Positions 41,332-50,144 of a DNA stretch of 64,000 nt are shown one piece after another. Each line of letters begins with the position of its first letter. The first letter of the stretch is position 1. The notes under the pieces are model-generated. The model was not told the origin of the DNA, did not search any database, and saw only the letters and a program-made list of their open reading frames with translations. Source of the stretch: MGIIb-Q1 sp964342465 (GTDB taxonomy: Archaea; Thermoplasmatota; Poseidoniia; Poseidoniales; Thalassarchaeaceae); the NCBI GenBank assembly GCA_964342465.1, contig CAYFFQ010000001.1, positions 1-64,000 of the forward strand. The letters run 5' to 3'. Both the position numbers and the translations under genes were made by a program.

Positions 41332-44300
41332 ATGGCGCGGAAGAGACGGCTGAAGGGTGACGGGCCGGGCGGCCCCCCGAAGGGGCCGCCATCCGGCCGC
41401 CGGAAGGGGCCGCCATCCGGCCCACCATCGCATCCACCGAGCAGCAGCCCGAGAGGGCGTGCTGGACGAGGTCCAAGCGGCCCCCCGACGGCAGGCGGGC
41501 CGCCATCCATGCCATCATCTAGACCCCCTCATGTTGGCCCACCACCTGCTCCACCGAGCGGCGGCCCTCATTCCATGCCACCCACACCACCCCCCGGAGT
41601 CACCGGAGATATTCTAGCGGACCTGATGGAAGAGGTGGATGATGTGAACAGCGAGGCGGGTTCATCGGCTGAAATGGCCGATGAATCAGATGCGGCTCAC
41701 TCAGAAGATGCTGATGTCGATGAAGATGAGATGGTGGATGATGACTCCGCAAGCGGTGATGATGCAGAATCGCTGTCAGATGATGAAGGCGAGCCCATCG
41801 AGATGGGCGACGCCCTCTCCATGATGGGTGCAGCCGCTCCACCCCCCGCACCACCGAGCGGCCCACCCACGAGTCCACCAAGCGGTCCACCCCCGAGCCC
41901 ACCAACGGGTCCACCGAGTGGCCCACCCCCGAGCCCACCATCCGGCCCCCCTGTCGGGCCGCCGATGGCACCTCCACCAGCGATTGACACCTCTGCTGCT
42001 TTCAACGCACTTGGCGGCCCTTCCCCCTCAATTGCTTTCGACGCACTTGGCGGCCCTTCCATACCCCCCGCAGAAGCAGTGGAGATTGAGCCGAAAACGG
42101 GCGCTGATGCTGATGTTCCACAGGAGGTTGATTCGGCTGAAGCCGAAGTCACATCGGCTGATGACGCCGCAGCCGCTGAGGATGGCGAGGAAAGCGGCGA
42201 AGCCACCCTAGGGGTGGAAATTGATGAGCCACTGGTGAAGGCGCATGATTACGACCCGCGCGATGAAGTTGAGGTGTCGGTTGTCGAGATCGGCGAGTTG
42301 TCACCTCTCCGCAAACCGTTGAGCCAGATGGGTCCACCACCGTCAGTCCCTCTTACCGAGACCCCCCTGTTGGAGGTGGCGAGTGAGATGGGTGAATCGA
42401 AACTGAAGGGTCACATCGTTCCCCACACTCATTGGGATAGGGCGTGGTATCTGCCCTACCAGCAATACCGCTACAAACTCATTGAGATGGTCGATGACCT
42501 GCTTGACCTGATGGAAGCGAACCCGGAAGCATATCCCACCTTCGAGTTGGATGGTCAGACTGTGGTCATCGAGGATTATCTCGAGGTCAGACCTGAGAAC
42601 CGAGAGAGACTCATCGCCTTGGTGGAAAGCGGCCGGCTCTCCATCGGCCCGTGGTATGTCCTTCCCGATGAATACATCGTTGGCGGTGAGGGACTCGTCC
42701 GCAATCTCATCGCTGGAAACCGAGTCGCTGCTCGGCATGGTGGCCGTTCAGAAGTCGGTTATGTACCCGACCCATTCGGTCACATCGGCCAACTCCCGGC
42801 AATTCTGCGCGGCTGTGGACTTGACACATTCATCTTCACCCGCGGAGCGGGTCCTTGGGTTTCCGAGGAGGCGAAGGGCCTCTTCTATTGGCAGGCATCT
42901 GATGGTGAAACAGAAGTATTGGCCATCAAACAGGTCCCCGATTATCCCAATCTGATGGCATGGGGTTTTGAAGAGCGACCACTCGACAGGAAGAACTCAT
43001 CTTCAATCAACATCGACAGCGCCATGGCGAAGATGGAGAGGTTGTTGGAACTGCACAAGAAGACCTACCTGTGGCGATGCGACCATCTACTGTTCGGACA
43101 GGGAAGTGACCACACGGCGGCCCAGACAAGCCTGCCGAGCCTAATCACCGCCGCCAACTCCCACTTCGGAAAGAAAATTCAATTCAAACACTCTTCATTT
43201 TCTGAGTTCACAGAAGACCTCAAATCGTGGATCGGACGGAAGAAGATTTACCGATACCAAGGCGAACTCCACGATGGATGGGACAGGAATGTTCTCTCTG
43301 GAGTATTCAGTGCCCGCCTCTACCTGAAGAGACTCAATGACCAGACCATGCGCACTCTCACCGACCGTGTGGAACCACTCTCTGCGGCTGCCCGTGCGTT
43401 TGGAGGAAGGAGTAGAACAGAAAGAATCAACCTTGCTTGGCGCGAGGTACTCAGGGCTCACCCTCACGACGATGTGTGCGGTTGTTCCGTGGATGCGGTG
43501 CATGAGGATAATGAGGTTCTGTTCAGACACGCTCAGCAGGTTTCAATGATGCTCATAGATGATGCCGCTGAGGATTTGAGAAATGGCTTCAACCTTCATC
43601 ACGTCGACCGCGATGCTGTGCCTATTCTGCTGCATAATCCACTGCCGGTGAATTGGTCAGGCACTCTGCCCATCGACATGGCGTTGCCAGCCTATCGCTG
43701 TTTTCTTGAGGTGGGCTCTCCACTGAAGGTCGAACTGTCGAAACCGGCAGACGGATGTCTCTTGATGATGATGGCGACTCTGACCGAACCACAGTTCGGA
43801 TTACATGTTCACCATGACAGAGCAGTCAATGTCGAACTGCCACGGGTGCAGGGCGCTCTACTCGTCGACAATCTGCCGCCCGGTATCCATGTGGCGCACA
43901 TACTTCCCGGATACGGCCCACAGAAACTCCCGGGCAAACCGGTCCGGTCTGGCGGACGGCAGGGGCGGTGCGATTGGATGGATAACGGAATTATCCGTGT
44001 ACAGTTCCTCAGAGATGGCAGAATGGATGTGATCCATGCAGCGACAAGACGCACTTTTTCAGGATTGGCGAGATTGGAGGATAGCGAGGATGCCGGAGAT
44101 TCCTACGACTATTCGCCGGCAGGTTATCCGGTTGAGGTCGGAGCAGGACGCGGTGACAAGATGGCTAAGAGAGTTGAACCGGTCGACCGCCGTCTCTGTG
44201 ATGCCGATGTCTCGGACAAGCGAGTGGCTGAAGTAACACTGATGATGCAGAACGAATGGTTGACGACGGTCTTGGTGCAAGTTCATTGGGCTCTGCCGAC

Positions 44301-45225
44301 CCACTTTGATGATGCTACCCAGAAGCGCTCAGAGGAGGAGGATTGGCTGACCGTCGAGCACTATGTCACACTGCGCTCCGGCTCCAAGGTGGTAGAGGTG
44401 GAGAGCATGGTCAACAACACCGTTGAAGACCACCGACTGCGAGTCTGTATGCCAACCGGCCTCAACCCCAAAAAGGTCTGGTGTGGGGGTGCGTACGATG
44501 TTCTTTCGAGGCCGACAACTTGGGCTCACGAGGGCGAGTGGGAACAGCCTGCGGTGCCGACTCAACACTTCAGCCAGTTCGTGGCGATGCAGGACAGGCT
44601 CGGGGGGTTGGCCGTGCTTGTACCAGGTTCAAATGAATACGAAGTTGCCAAAACCGATGGCAAAGATGGCTTGGACCTCAGGGTCACCATGCTCAGAGCG
44701 GTCGGCTGGCTCAGTCGCGATGGTTTCGCCAGCCGCCGCAACCGCGCCGGCCCCTGTTATCCTGCACCGGCCGCTCAATGCAAGGGGCAGTCTTGGCTCC
44801 GCTGGGGAATCATGCCCTACGAAGGATTGTGGGCGCAGGCTGGAGTGCATGAGGCGGCAGAGAAGTTCGCCGCTCAGGCGACTCTTCTGCCAGCCTTCGG
44901 AAAGCCGCAACTCAACGGCTTCTTCGATGACCCGCTATCAAAGGGAATCAGGGGCAGGTCGGCGGCCCCCGTCCGATTTGTCGGCGATGGGCCACGTCCG
45001 ATTCTTTCCGCCTGCAAGCCGGCAGAAGATGGTGAAGGTACTGTGGTCAGAATCCACAACCCGACCAAGTATGATTGGTCGGGCAGAATCGAGACCGACC
45101 TGCCTCTGTTCCAATGCAATGAATGCGACATGCTGGAGAGTGCTGGAAAATCAGTGGCTATCGCAAACCAAGGTTGGGATGTCACTATCCCAGCCAAGAA
45201 GATAGTCACCTTCCGCTTCAAATAA
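41332..45225 (+). CDS. GH38 alpha-mannosidase with long proline-rich and acidic N-terminal region
   Basis: 1297 residues. Residues 1-360 are low complexity: a basic start (MARKRRLKG), PPSGPPS-type repeats, an acidic block (DADVDEDEMVDDDSASGDD), a second PPSGPP block and an acidic linker. From about 360 follows a complete GH38 enzyme: HIVPHTHWDRAWYLP (Zn His and Asp), the nucleophile Asp in YVPDPFGHIGQ near 480, the SDHTAAQ segment, HPHDDVCGCSVD near 705, and the beta-sandwich C-terminal domains. It cleaves terminal alpha-mannose. No signal peptide is seen, so the enzyme is probably intracellular; the disordered region may mediate clustering or attachment. It lies 57 bp after the kinase-dehydrogenase gene. 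Confidence 0.92.
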   Translation: MARKRRLKGDGPGGPPKGPPSGRRKGPPSGPPSHPPSSSPRGRAGRGPSGPPTAGGPPSMPSSRPPHVGPPPAPPSGGPHSMPPTPPPGVTGDILADLMEEVDDVNSEAGSSAEMADESDAAHSEDADVDEDEMVDDDSASGDDAESLSDDEGEPIEMGDALSMMGAAAPPPAPPSGPPTSPPSGPPPSPPTGPPSGPPPSPPSGPPVGPPMAPPPAIDTSAAFNALGGPSPSIAFDALGGPSIPPAEAVEIEPKTGADADVPQEVDSAEAEVTSADDAAAAEDGEESGEATLGVEIDEPLVKAHDYDPRDEVEVSVVEIGELSPLRKPLSQMGPPPSVPLTETPLLEVASEMGESKLKGHIVPHTHWDRAWYLPYQQYRYKLIEMVDDLLDLMEANPEAYPTFELDGQTVVIEDYLEVRPENRERLIALVESGRLSIGPWYVLPDEYIVGGEGLVRNLIAGNRVAARHGGRSEVGYVPDPFGHIGQLPAILRGCGLDTFIFTRGAGPWVSEEAKGLFYWQASDGETEVLAIKQVPDYPNLMAWGFEERPLDRKNSSSINIDSAMAKMERLLELHKKTYLWRCDHLLFGQGSDHTAAQTSLPSLITAANSHFGKKIQFKHSSFSEFTEDLKSWIGRKKIYRYQGELHDGWDRNVLSGVFSARLYLKRLNDQTMRTLTDRVEPLSAAARAFGGRSRTERINLAWREVLRAHPHDDVCGCSVDAVHEDNEVLFRHAQQVSMMLIDDAAEDLRNGFNLHHVDRDAVPILLHNPLPVNWSGTLPIDMALPAYRCFLEVGSPLKVELSKPADGCLLMMMATLTEPQFGLHVHHDRAVNVELPRVQGALLVDNLPPGIHVAHILPGYGPQKLPGKPVRSGGRQGRCDWMDNGIIRVQFLRDGRMDVIHAATRRTFSGLARLEDSEDAGDSYDYSPAGYPVEVGAGRGDKMAKRVEPVDRRLCDADVSDKRVAEVTLMMQNEWLTTVLVQVHWALPTHFDDATQKRSEEEDWLTVEHYVTLRSGSKVVEVESMVNNTVEDHRLRVCMPTGLNPKKVWCGGAYDVLSRPTTWAHEGEWEQPAVPTQHFSQFVAMQDRLGGLAVLVPGSNEYEVAKTDGKDGLDLRVTMLRAVGWLSRDGFASRRNRAGPCYPAPAAQCKGQSWLRWGIMPYEGLWAQAGVHEAAEKFAAQATLLPAFGKPQLNGFFDDPLSKGIRGRSAAPVRFVGDGPRPILSACKPAEDGEGTVVRIHNPTKYDWSGRIETDLPLFQCNECDMLESAGKSVAIANQGWDVTIPAKKIVTFRFK

Positions 45226-45278
45226 CCCATCCAAATTGGGTGGTCATAACTGATGGCGGCAGTGATGGCGAAAATTGA

Positions 45279-46427
45279 ATGGTGCATCCCACCTCGCATA
45301 AAACGGTAGGTGGCCTTTTGCGACCGAATTCCGATTGGTGGCGGTATTTTTCGTCTGATTATGTGACCGCCCGCCAGCGATTCCTAGATGCCGCCGAATC
45401 GGCGGGCGCCATTGTCACCACACTTCCTCTCGAAGTGAGAGGACCCTACGAAGAGGCCCTGTCGATAGACATAGCATATCTCGGCCCACAAGATGCGAGT
45501 GAGTTGCTCATCCACACAAGTGGTGTGCATGGGGTGGAGGGTTATCCAGGGAGCGCGGTACAGATTCGTCTGTTGGAGAGATTTGCTGGGGGGGAAATCC
45601 AATTACCTGACGGAGTCGGGGTGGTTGTAGCGCACGCAATCAATCCCTTTGGGATGGCGTGGGGTCGGCGTGTCAACGAGGACAATGCCGACCTGAATCG
45701 TAATTTTCTTCCCGCTGGTGAAGCGTACATCGGTGAACCGGAAAGATATCATGAAATCGATTCACTTCTCAATCCACGCAGCCACAGAACACCATTCGAT
45801 TTCTTCGTTATCAAGGCGGCTTGGGTGTTGTTCAGAATGGGTTTTTCAGTCGCCAAGCAGACCATCGCTGAGGGTCAATACGAGAGGCCGAAGGGGATGC
45901 AGTATGGCGGTCACAGACTGTGCAGAGGGTCTGAGTTGTGGCTCGGTTTTCTGAATACACGACTTGTTGGTGTGAGGAGGGCAGTTTGGTTGGATTTTCA
46001 TACGGGACTAGGCCCATACGGAGTCGATTCACTTCTTATTTCGGGGGATGATTCTCCCAAAGCACTCTCACGGCTCCGCTCTCACTATGGAGAGACAGTC
46101 CAATCCAATGACCCTGAACAGGGGGTCGCCTACCATATCCGTGGAGGGATGATGGATGGGGTTATGAGTCGCTGGCCGCGGGTGAAGTGGACGGCGATTA
46201 CGCAAGAGTTCGGTACGGTGAAACCGGTCAAGGTGATAGCAGCCCTCAGGGCTGAAAATCGGATGACTCAGTGGTCGGATGAGAGTGTGCATAGGATGTT
46301 TGAATCGCCGGAAAGGCGGCGCTTGTTGCGAACCTTCAATCCCGATTGTGAGAGGTGGCGAGGTATGATAATGGGGCGAGGCCAAGAACTGATAGATGAT
46401 GCACTCAAAGACCTTACAAGAGATTGA
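45279..46427 (+). CDS. M14-like metallocarboxypeptidase/deacylase (DUF2817 type)
   Basis: 382 residues. Zinc ligands HxxE in TSGVHGVEGYPG near residue 84 and the third His in WLDFHTGLGPYG near 242; the catalytic Glu is in ITQEFGT near 309. Conserved NPFGMAWGRRVNEDNADLNRNF matches DUF2817, a branch of the M14 carboxypeptidase clan. Substrates of this branch are poorly known; peptide or acyl-amino-sugar cleavage is possible. It follows the mannosidase by 53 bp on the same strand, so it is probably in the same transcript. No signal peptide. Confidence 0.85.
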   Translation: MVHPTSHKTVGGLLRPNSDWWRYFSSDYVTARQRFLDAAESAGAIVTTLPLEVRGPYEEALSIDIAYLGPQDASELLIHTSGVHGVEGYPGSAVQIRLLERFAGGEIQLPDGVGVVVAHAINPFGMAWGRRVNEDNADLNRNFLPAGEAYIGEPERYHEIDSLLNPRSHRTPFDFFVIKAAWVLFRMGFSVAKQTIAEGQYERPKGMQYGGHRLCRGSELWLGFLNTRLVGVRRAVWLDFHTGLGPYGVDSLLISGDDSPKALSRLRSHYGETVQSNDPEQGVAYHIRGGMMDGVMSRWPRVKWTAITQEFGTVKPVKVIAALRAENRMTQWSDESVHRMFESPERRRLLRTFNPDCERWRGMIMGRGQELIDDALKDLTRD

Positions 46428-46515
46428 AGTTGTTCTCAGATGGGTACTCATTGACACTCTTTGACGGCATGGTTTCCGCCGTCGCATTGATGGCTGTCGC
46501 CGTCTCCGCACCGGC

Positions 46516-47418
46516 ATGGCTCGCAGGATAGTGGGGCGTGCTCCAGTCCGAATCGATTTCGCCGGTGGCTGGACAGATGTTCCCCCGTACACGCACGATT
46601 TCGGTGGTGAGGTGGTCAATCTCGCCATCGACAAGTACGCTACTGCGACGGTGGTGGTGGACGATGAGGGGATTCTCACCACCACCTACTCGTGTGAGGT
46701 CCCGATAGGCTCCGGCCTCGGGACCACCGCAGCCATCAATGTGGCGCTGATGGCGGCCATCACCGAGGCGAATCTATGCGGCGGTGATGGAGGTGTGAAA
46801 ATTCGCGATGAGTTGGCTGAAAAGGCCTATCAGTTTGAATCTCTGCTTAACAACCGAGGTGGCAGGCAGGACCAATGGGCAGCAGCGCATGGCGGCTGGA
46901 ACAACCTGAAGTTCTTCTCCGAAGGTGTGGAAAGACTCCCCCTGCATCCTCCGAAATCTGTGGAGAAGTGGTTGAAGAAACACCTTCTCATCGTCAATAC
47001 AGGAGTGCCTCATGTTTCTGGTTCTATCCATGAATCGGTGTGGGGGAGATATGGTGTGGGTGAGGAAAGGGTGAGTGAAGGACTGCTGACGATTCGAAAG
47101 GCGGGCCGCGCCATGGCTGATGCTATTCAAGGAGACAGGCGCAACATGGTCGTCGAAACTCTGCGCGAAGTCTGCCGTGGGGTCGACCTGCTTGAAGAGG
47201 GTCTGCATGACCCGTTCAGGATGGTCGTTGAGCCACTCTTGGAGAAGAAAGAGGTTCTCGCCTGGAAGGCTCTCGGAGCCGGCGGCGGTGGCTGTGCGAT
47301 GCTGCTGTGTAATCTCGGCCGCCGTGATGCAGTCGCTGCCGCCTGTGACGAGGTTGGATGGAATGTCATCGAGTGGGCGGTGGATAGAGAGGGTGTCACC
47401 GTCACCATAGAGGAGTGA
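46516..47418 (+). CDS. GHMP sugar kinase, heptose-7-phosphate/fucose kinase-like
   Basis: 300 residues. N-terminal APVRIDFAGGWTDVPPY is the hallmark of the HddA (D-glycero-D-manno-heptose 7-phosphate 1-kinase) and L-fucokinase branch. The ATP loop is PIGSGLGTTAAINVALMAA near residue 72, with GGRQDQWAAAHGG near 120 and the closing GAGGGGCAML near 254. Such kinases make sugar-1-phosphates for nucleotide-sugar activation or salvage. Given the mannosidase nearby, mannose-derived or fucose sugars are likely substrates (inference). Last of the plus-strand group from 38227. Confidence 0.88.
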   Translation: MARRIVGRAPVRIDFAGGWTDVPPYTHDFGGEVVNLAIDKYATATVVVDDEGILTTTYSCEVPIGSGLGTTAAINVALMAAITEANLCGGDGGVKIRDELAEKAYQFESLLNNRGGRQDQWAAAHGGWNNLKFFSEGVERLPLHPPKSVEKWLKKHLLIVNTGVPHVSGSIHESVWGRYGVGEERVSEGLLTIRKAGRAMADAIQGDRRNMVVETLREVCRGVDLLEEGLHDPFRMVVEPLLEKKEVLAWKALGAGGGGCAMLLCNLGRRDAVAAACDEVGWNVIEWAVDREGVTVTIEE

Positions 47419-47560
47419 GGGGTCTCACTTTGGCGAGTGGTTGAGATAGTGACTCGGCAAGTTGTGAAAGAGGCTGTTCAGACGGGATGGCTTTCAGGGT
47501 ACAGAACAGGCCATCTCTCACATACCAGAATACGCAATAAAAACGGAGAGCAGGATGTAG

Positions 47561-48529
47561 TCACTTCCAACTGAGGCCGTCTATCTTGGTTGAGAGGGTG
47601 GATAGTGCCGGCCCCAACTCGGTGACGAGGTCGGACATCCAAGATGCCACCACATCCGGCTGCTCAAGCGGCATCCCGACATCAGTCTGTCTAGCGACGA
47701 GTAGCGGCCACCGGCCCATCGACGGTGGCCACAACTGCACACTCCCACTCAGCCGAGTGAGATGAGTCGGCTCTGCTCGGTGCGACCACATCGGCTCTCC
47801 GGCCATCACCGTCAGCGCCCCCCGCTGAGAATTGCAGAGCGCGACGGTTCGCAGGGCGTCCAACTTGTTCGCCTCCTCCTCATCCGGCCGGTCCAGTTCA
47901 CCGGGGGGGGCCCTCTCAAAGAGGAGGAAACCGTGTTTTTCCTCGGGTTTGTCGGGATGCCAACCCAAGCCGGCGAAGATGGTGAAGAGACTAGCCCATT
48001 CAGATGGTGCCCGAATGTACCACCCTGTCCGGTCCGGCTTGTTGTCGACTTCAAGATGCCAGGTCCAATCGGGGATGTGGGGTGAAATTGCATCTCTGAT
48101 TCGCCCCAACAACACTCTCTCCGCAGATACTGAACTGTGAGGGTCACTCTCCCCCTCATCCCTCTCCGATGCAGATTCCGGCGGACCAATTTTTACCGCC
48201 ACGAAGGCGCTGAGTTGCAATCCGAGGTCCTGTGGTGAAATCGACCAGCGATGCTCTCCAAGGCGCTTTGGCCCATCGTTGATTCGCATCGCCTCACTAG
48301 TCCATCGGTGGATACTCGTCTCCCCATCATCACCACGGCCAAGTCGGAAACTGACCCTCTCATCGGCCAAGGTGATGGCATCTCCGTGATATGTGGTGCT
48401 CAACTCCCCTTGTGGTTCAGGTGAGTGACTTCCGGGGTAGGGGTGGTCGTCGAAGTCCAATTCTTGCCAAAGACGTGAGAAGAGAACCCCCTCCATGAAG
48501 GGCGCGGGGCGGGGGCCGCTGATTATCAT
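47561..48529 (-). CDS. Hypothetical protein in the sugar region
   Basis: 322 residues, unrecognised. Soluble, acidic, rich in Trp, Pro and Asp. The N-terminus is MIISGPRPAPFMEGVLFSRL. Two similar-sized halves: one with ADERVSFRLGRGDDGE and one resembling a fold with WHLEVDNKPDRTGWYI and WASLFTIFAGLGWHP. No signal peptide, no membrane segment. It follows the GH67-like gene by 73 bp on the same strand, and the gap copies the end of that gene plus this gene's own start, so co-transcription is likely. A function in uronate or mannose metabolism is possible only by context. Confidence 0.65.
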   Translation of the reverse strand: MIISGPRPAPFMEGVLFSRLWQELDFDDHPYPGSHSPEPQGELSTTYHGDAITLADERVSFRLGRGDDGETSIHRWTSEAMRINDGPKRLGEHRWSISPQDLGLQLSAFVAVKIGPPESASERDEGESDPHSSVSAERVLLGRIRDAISPHIPDWTWHLEVDNKPDRTGWYIRAPSEWASLFTIFAGLGWHPDKPEEKHGFLLFERAPPGELDRPDEEEANKLDALRTVALCNSQRGALTVMAGEPMWSHRAEPTHLTRLSGSVQLWPPSMGRWPLLVARQTDVGMPLEQPDVVASWMSDLVTELGPALSTLSTKIDGLSWK

Positions 48530-48625
48530 GCCTAATCCATATACTTCAACGGTAAGGATGCAGACATGTCTGCTCCGTAGGACGCGACACTGATTATCAT
48601 GCCTAATCCATACACTTCAATGGCG
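48519..48625. repeat. 71-bp-spaced duplication of the GH67-like 3' end with the next gene's start
   Basis: GATTATCATGCCTAATCCAT occurs at 48521 and 48592. On the minus strand the right copy is the real end of the GH67-like gene (PPLKCMD-stop, then GCATGATAATCAG). The left copy reads LPLKYMD-stop followed by the ATGATAATCAG that starts the 47561 gene, so the gene junction itself was duplicated. Confidence 0.9.
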
Positions 48626-50144
48626 GTAGCGGGTTTTCTCCCAACAGGGCGACGATTGTTCGCTTTGCATCGATGCGACTGAGGGGTTCGCTGCTGTTGG
48701 ATGCTGCACAGAGGATTCTGTCCCACATGATTTCAGTGAGATTGGCGAAATCGGCGGCGAAGTGGTATGATTGCAGAATGAATTGTGCCTTCGGATGTGA
48801 TGAGAATGGTCCACCGTCGAACAGAGAGAGAGCTCTGCCGAGTTGGGTGCGGGCGATTATCGAGGCGAATGCGCGGTCACCACGCAGGCCATCGGATTGG
48901 CCGGCTTCGGTGATGGTGTTGGCGATGTGGGCGCAGGCGCCGGGGACGAAGTTGTCGTCGCGAAACCAGTTGTGGGAAGGCATCCATGTCTGCCCAGTGA
49001 GGTCTTGGAAGGTGGGCAGATACCTGAGATTCAGAATTAGGTCATCGCTCATCTTGACCAGCGTGGCGAAGGAGAGGCGGCCGGATTCGTCATGAAATCC
49101 GGAATCTAAGAGGAATGCGTCAAGTATTCCATCGGCGTTCCTACGAGGGTCTTCGGTCAGTGCGACAACGGCAGAGGCGTTCATTTCCGACCAGAAATCC
49201 TCTGTCGGCCCAGTCGCAGACCAGCCGCCACCCTTCGGGATGATGTATGAGCCGAGCCAATCAGGGGGGGTGGAATTGGCGAGGCCAGCACGCCCTTCAT
49301 CATCCACCTCTGAAAAACCGGCGGCGAAGGAGTGGCCGAGCCAATTCGGGATGTGACCGACGAATTCGTATTCCCTTTCACATTGAAACTCGATGAGACG
49401 GGGTGGCCCGATGACTTCGATGGTCGGATTCCAAGGTTGATACCTCCAGTAGTCAGTTGCTGTATGCTTTACCGACACTACTAATTTCGTATTTCCATTC
49501 CAAGCCGCTAAAGCGGCAGATTGCTGCCCCTCATCGGCGTGGAATCCCTCATCACCGAGGTCCCACATTCTGATTATACAATACCTGTCGAGTTGCCCAC
49601 ATACGAACTCTTCCAACTCTCTGATGATGCGTTGCAGAGCACCTATTCCACCCATTTTTTGGCAGATTTTGCATTCACAGGCGAAAGGGTCGATACGCTT
49701 CATCCATTTGTCAGGGGTGAATGACTCGCCAAATCTGAAGATAATCCCCTCCAAGTCGGGAAATCTCCTGAACAGGGTGCGTAGGTTTTCAGAGATGTCC
49801 AGCCATGTGGAGGTCTGGTGAGGGCATCCACCGCTCACCTCCGCCACTGCGCTGGAGAGAGTGAAGAGGTCTTCCATGACCCACGGCCCAAGTCCGGCAT
49901 CGACGGCTGCATCGATAAGTTGCTGCAACCGAGCAACCCTCGCTGTCGCATCTTCATCGGCATCGGTGGCGACGAGAGAGAGGCAGCCGAATAGTTGGTC
50001 GGCTACCACCTGGTCGGTGAACCGACGGCTTGCAAGGAAGTGTGGGTGGCGCCAGCGGGTGTCGATTTCGCCCTGTTCAGGCACATCATGAACATAGGCG
50101 ATTTTCCTTCTTTCTGAAGAGGAAGCGCCGCCTCCCCCGCTCAA
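48603..50144 (-). CDS. GH67-like putative alpha-glucuronidase
   Basis: 513 residues from TTG 50144, whose last bases overlap the stop of the upstream kinase (TTGA), a coupling geometry that fixes the start. Segments line up with the GH67 alpha-glucuronidase barrel: LEGIIFRFGES, DRYCIIRMWDL, KLVVSVKHTATDYW, PPRLIEFQCEREYEFVG and the late GPTEDFWSEMNASAVVALTEDP region. GH67 enzymes are longer (about 680 residues) and remove 4-O-methyl-glucuronate from xylan ends. The catalytic acids cannot be confirmed by eye, and a CxCxxC motif (CECKICQK) is odd. No signal peptide. The pairing with a glucuronokinase supports a glucuronate-releasing role. Confidence 0.6.
   Translation of the reverse strand: MSGGGGASSSERRKIAYVHDVPEQGEIDTRWRHPHFLASRRFTDQVVADQLFGCLSLVATDADEDATARVARLQQLIDAAVDAGLGPWVMEDLFTLSSAVAEVSGGCPHQTSTWLDISENLRTLFRRFPDLEGIIFRFGESFTPDKWMKRIDPFACECKICQKMGGIGALQRIIRELEEFVCGQLDRYCIIRMWDLGDEGFHADEGQQSAALAAWNGNTKLVVSVKHTATDYWRYQPWNPTIEVIGPPRLIEFQCEREYEFVGHIPNWLGHSFAAGFSEVDDEGRAGLANSTPPDWLGSYIIPKGGGWSATGPTEDFWSEMNASAVVALTEDPRRNADGILDAFLLDSGFHDESGRLSFATLVKMSDDLILNLRYLPTFQDLTGQTWMPSHNWFRDDNFVPGACAHIANTITEAGQSDGLRGDRAFASIIARTQLGRALSLFDGGPFSSHPKAQFILQSYHFAADFANLTEIMWDRILCAASNSSEPLSRIDAKRTIVALLGENPLPPLKCMD

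Noticed and set aside
41332..42340. Minus- and other-frame Pro/His/Arg-rich frames in the GH38 N-terminal region
   Set aside because: Shadows of the GC-rich low-complexity coding sequence.
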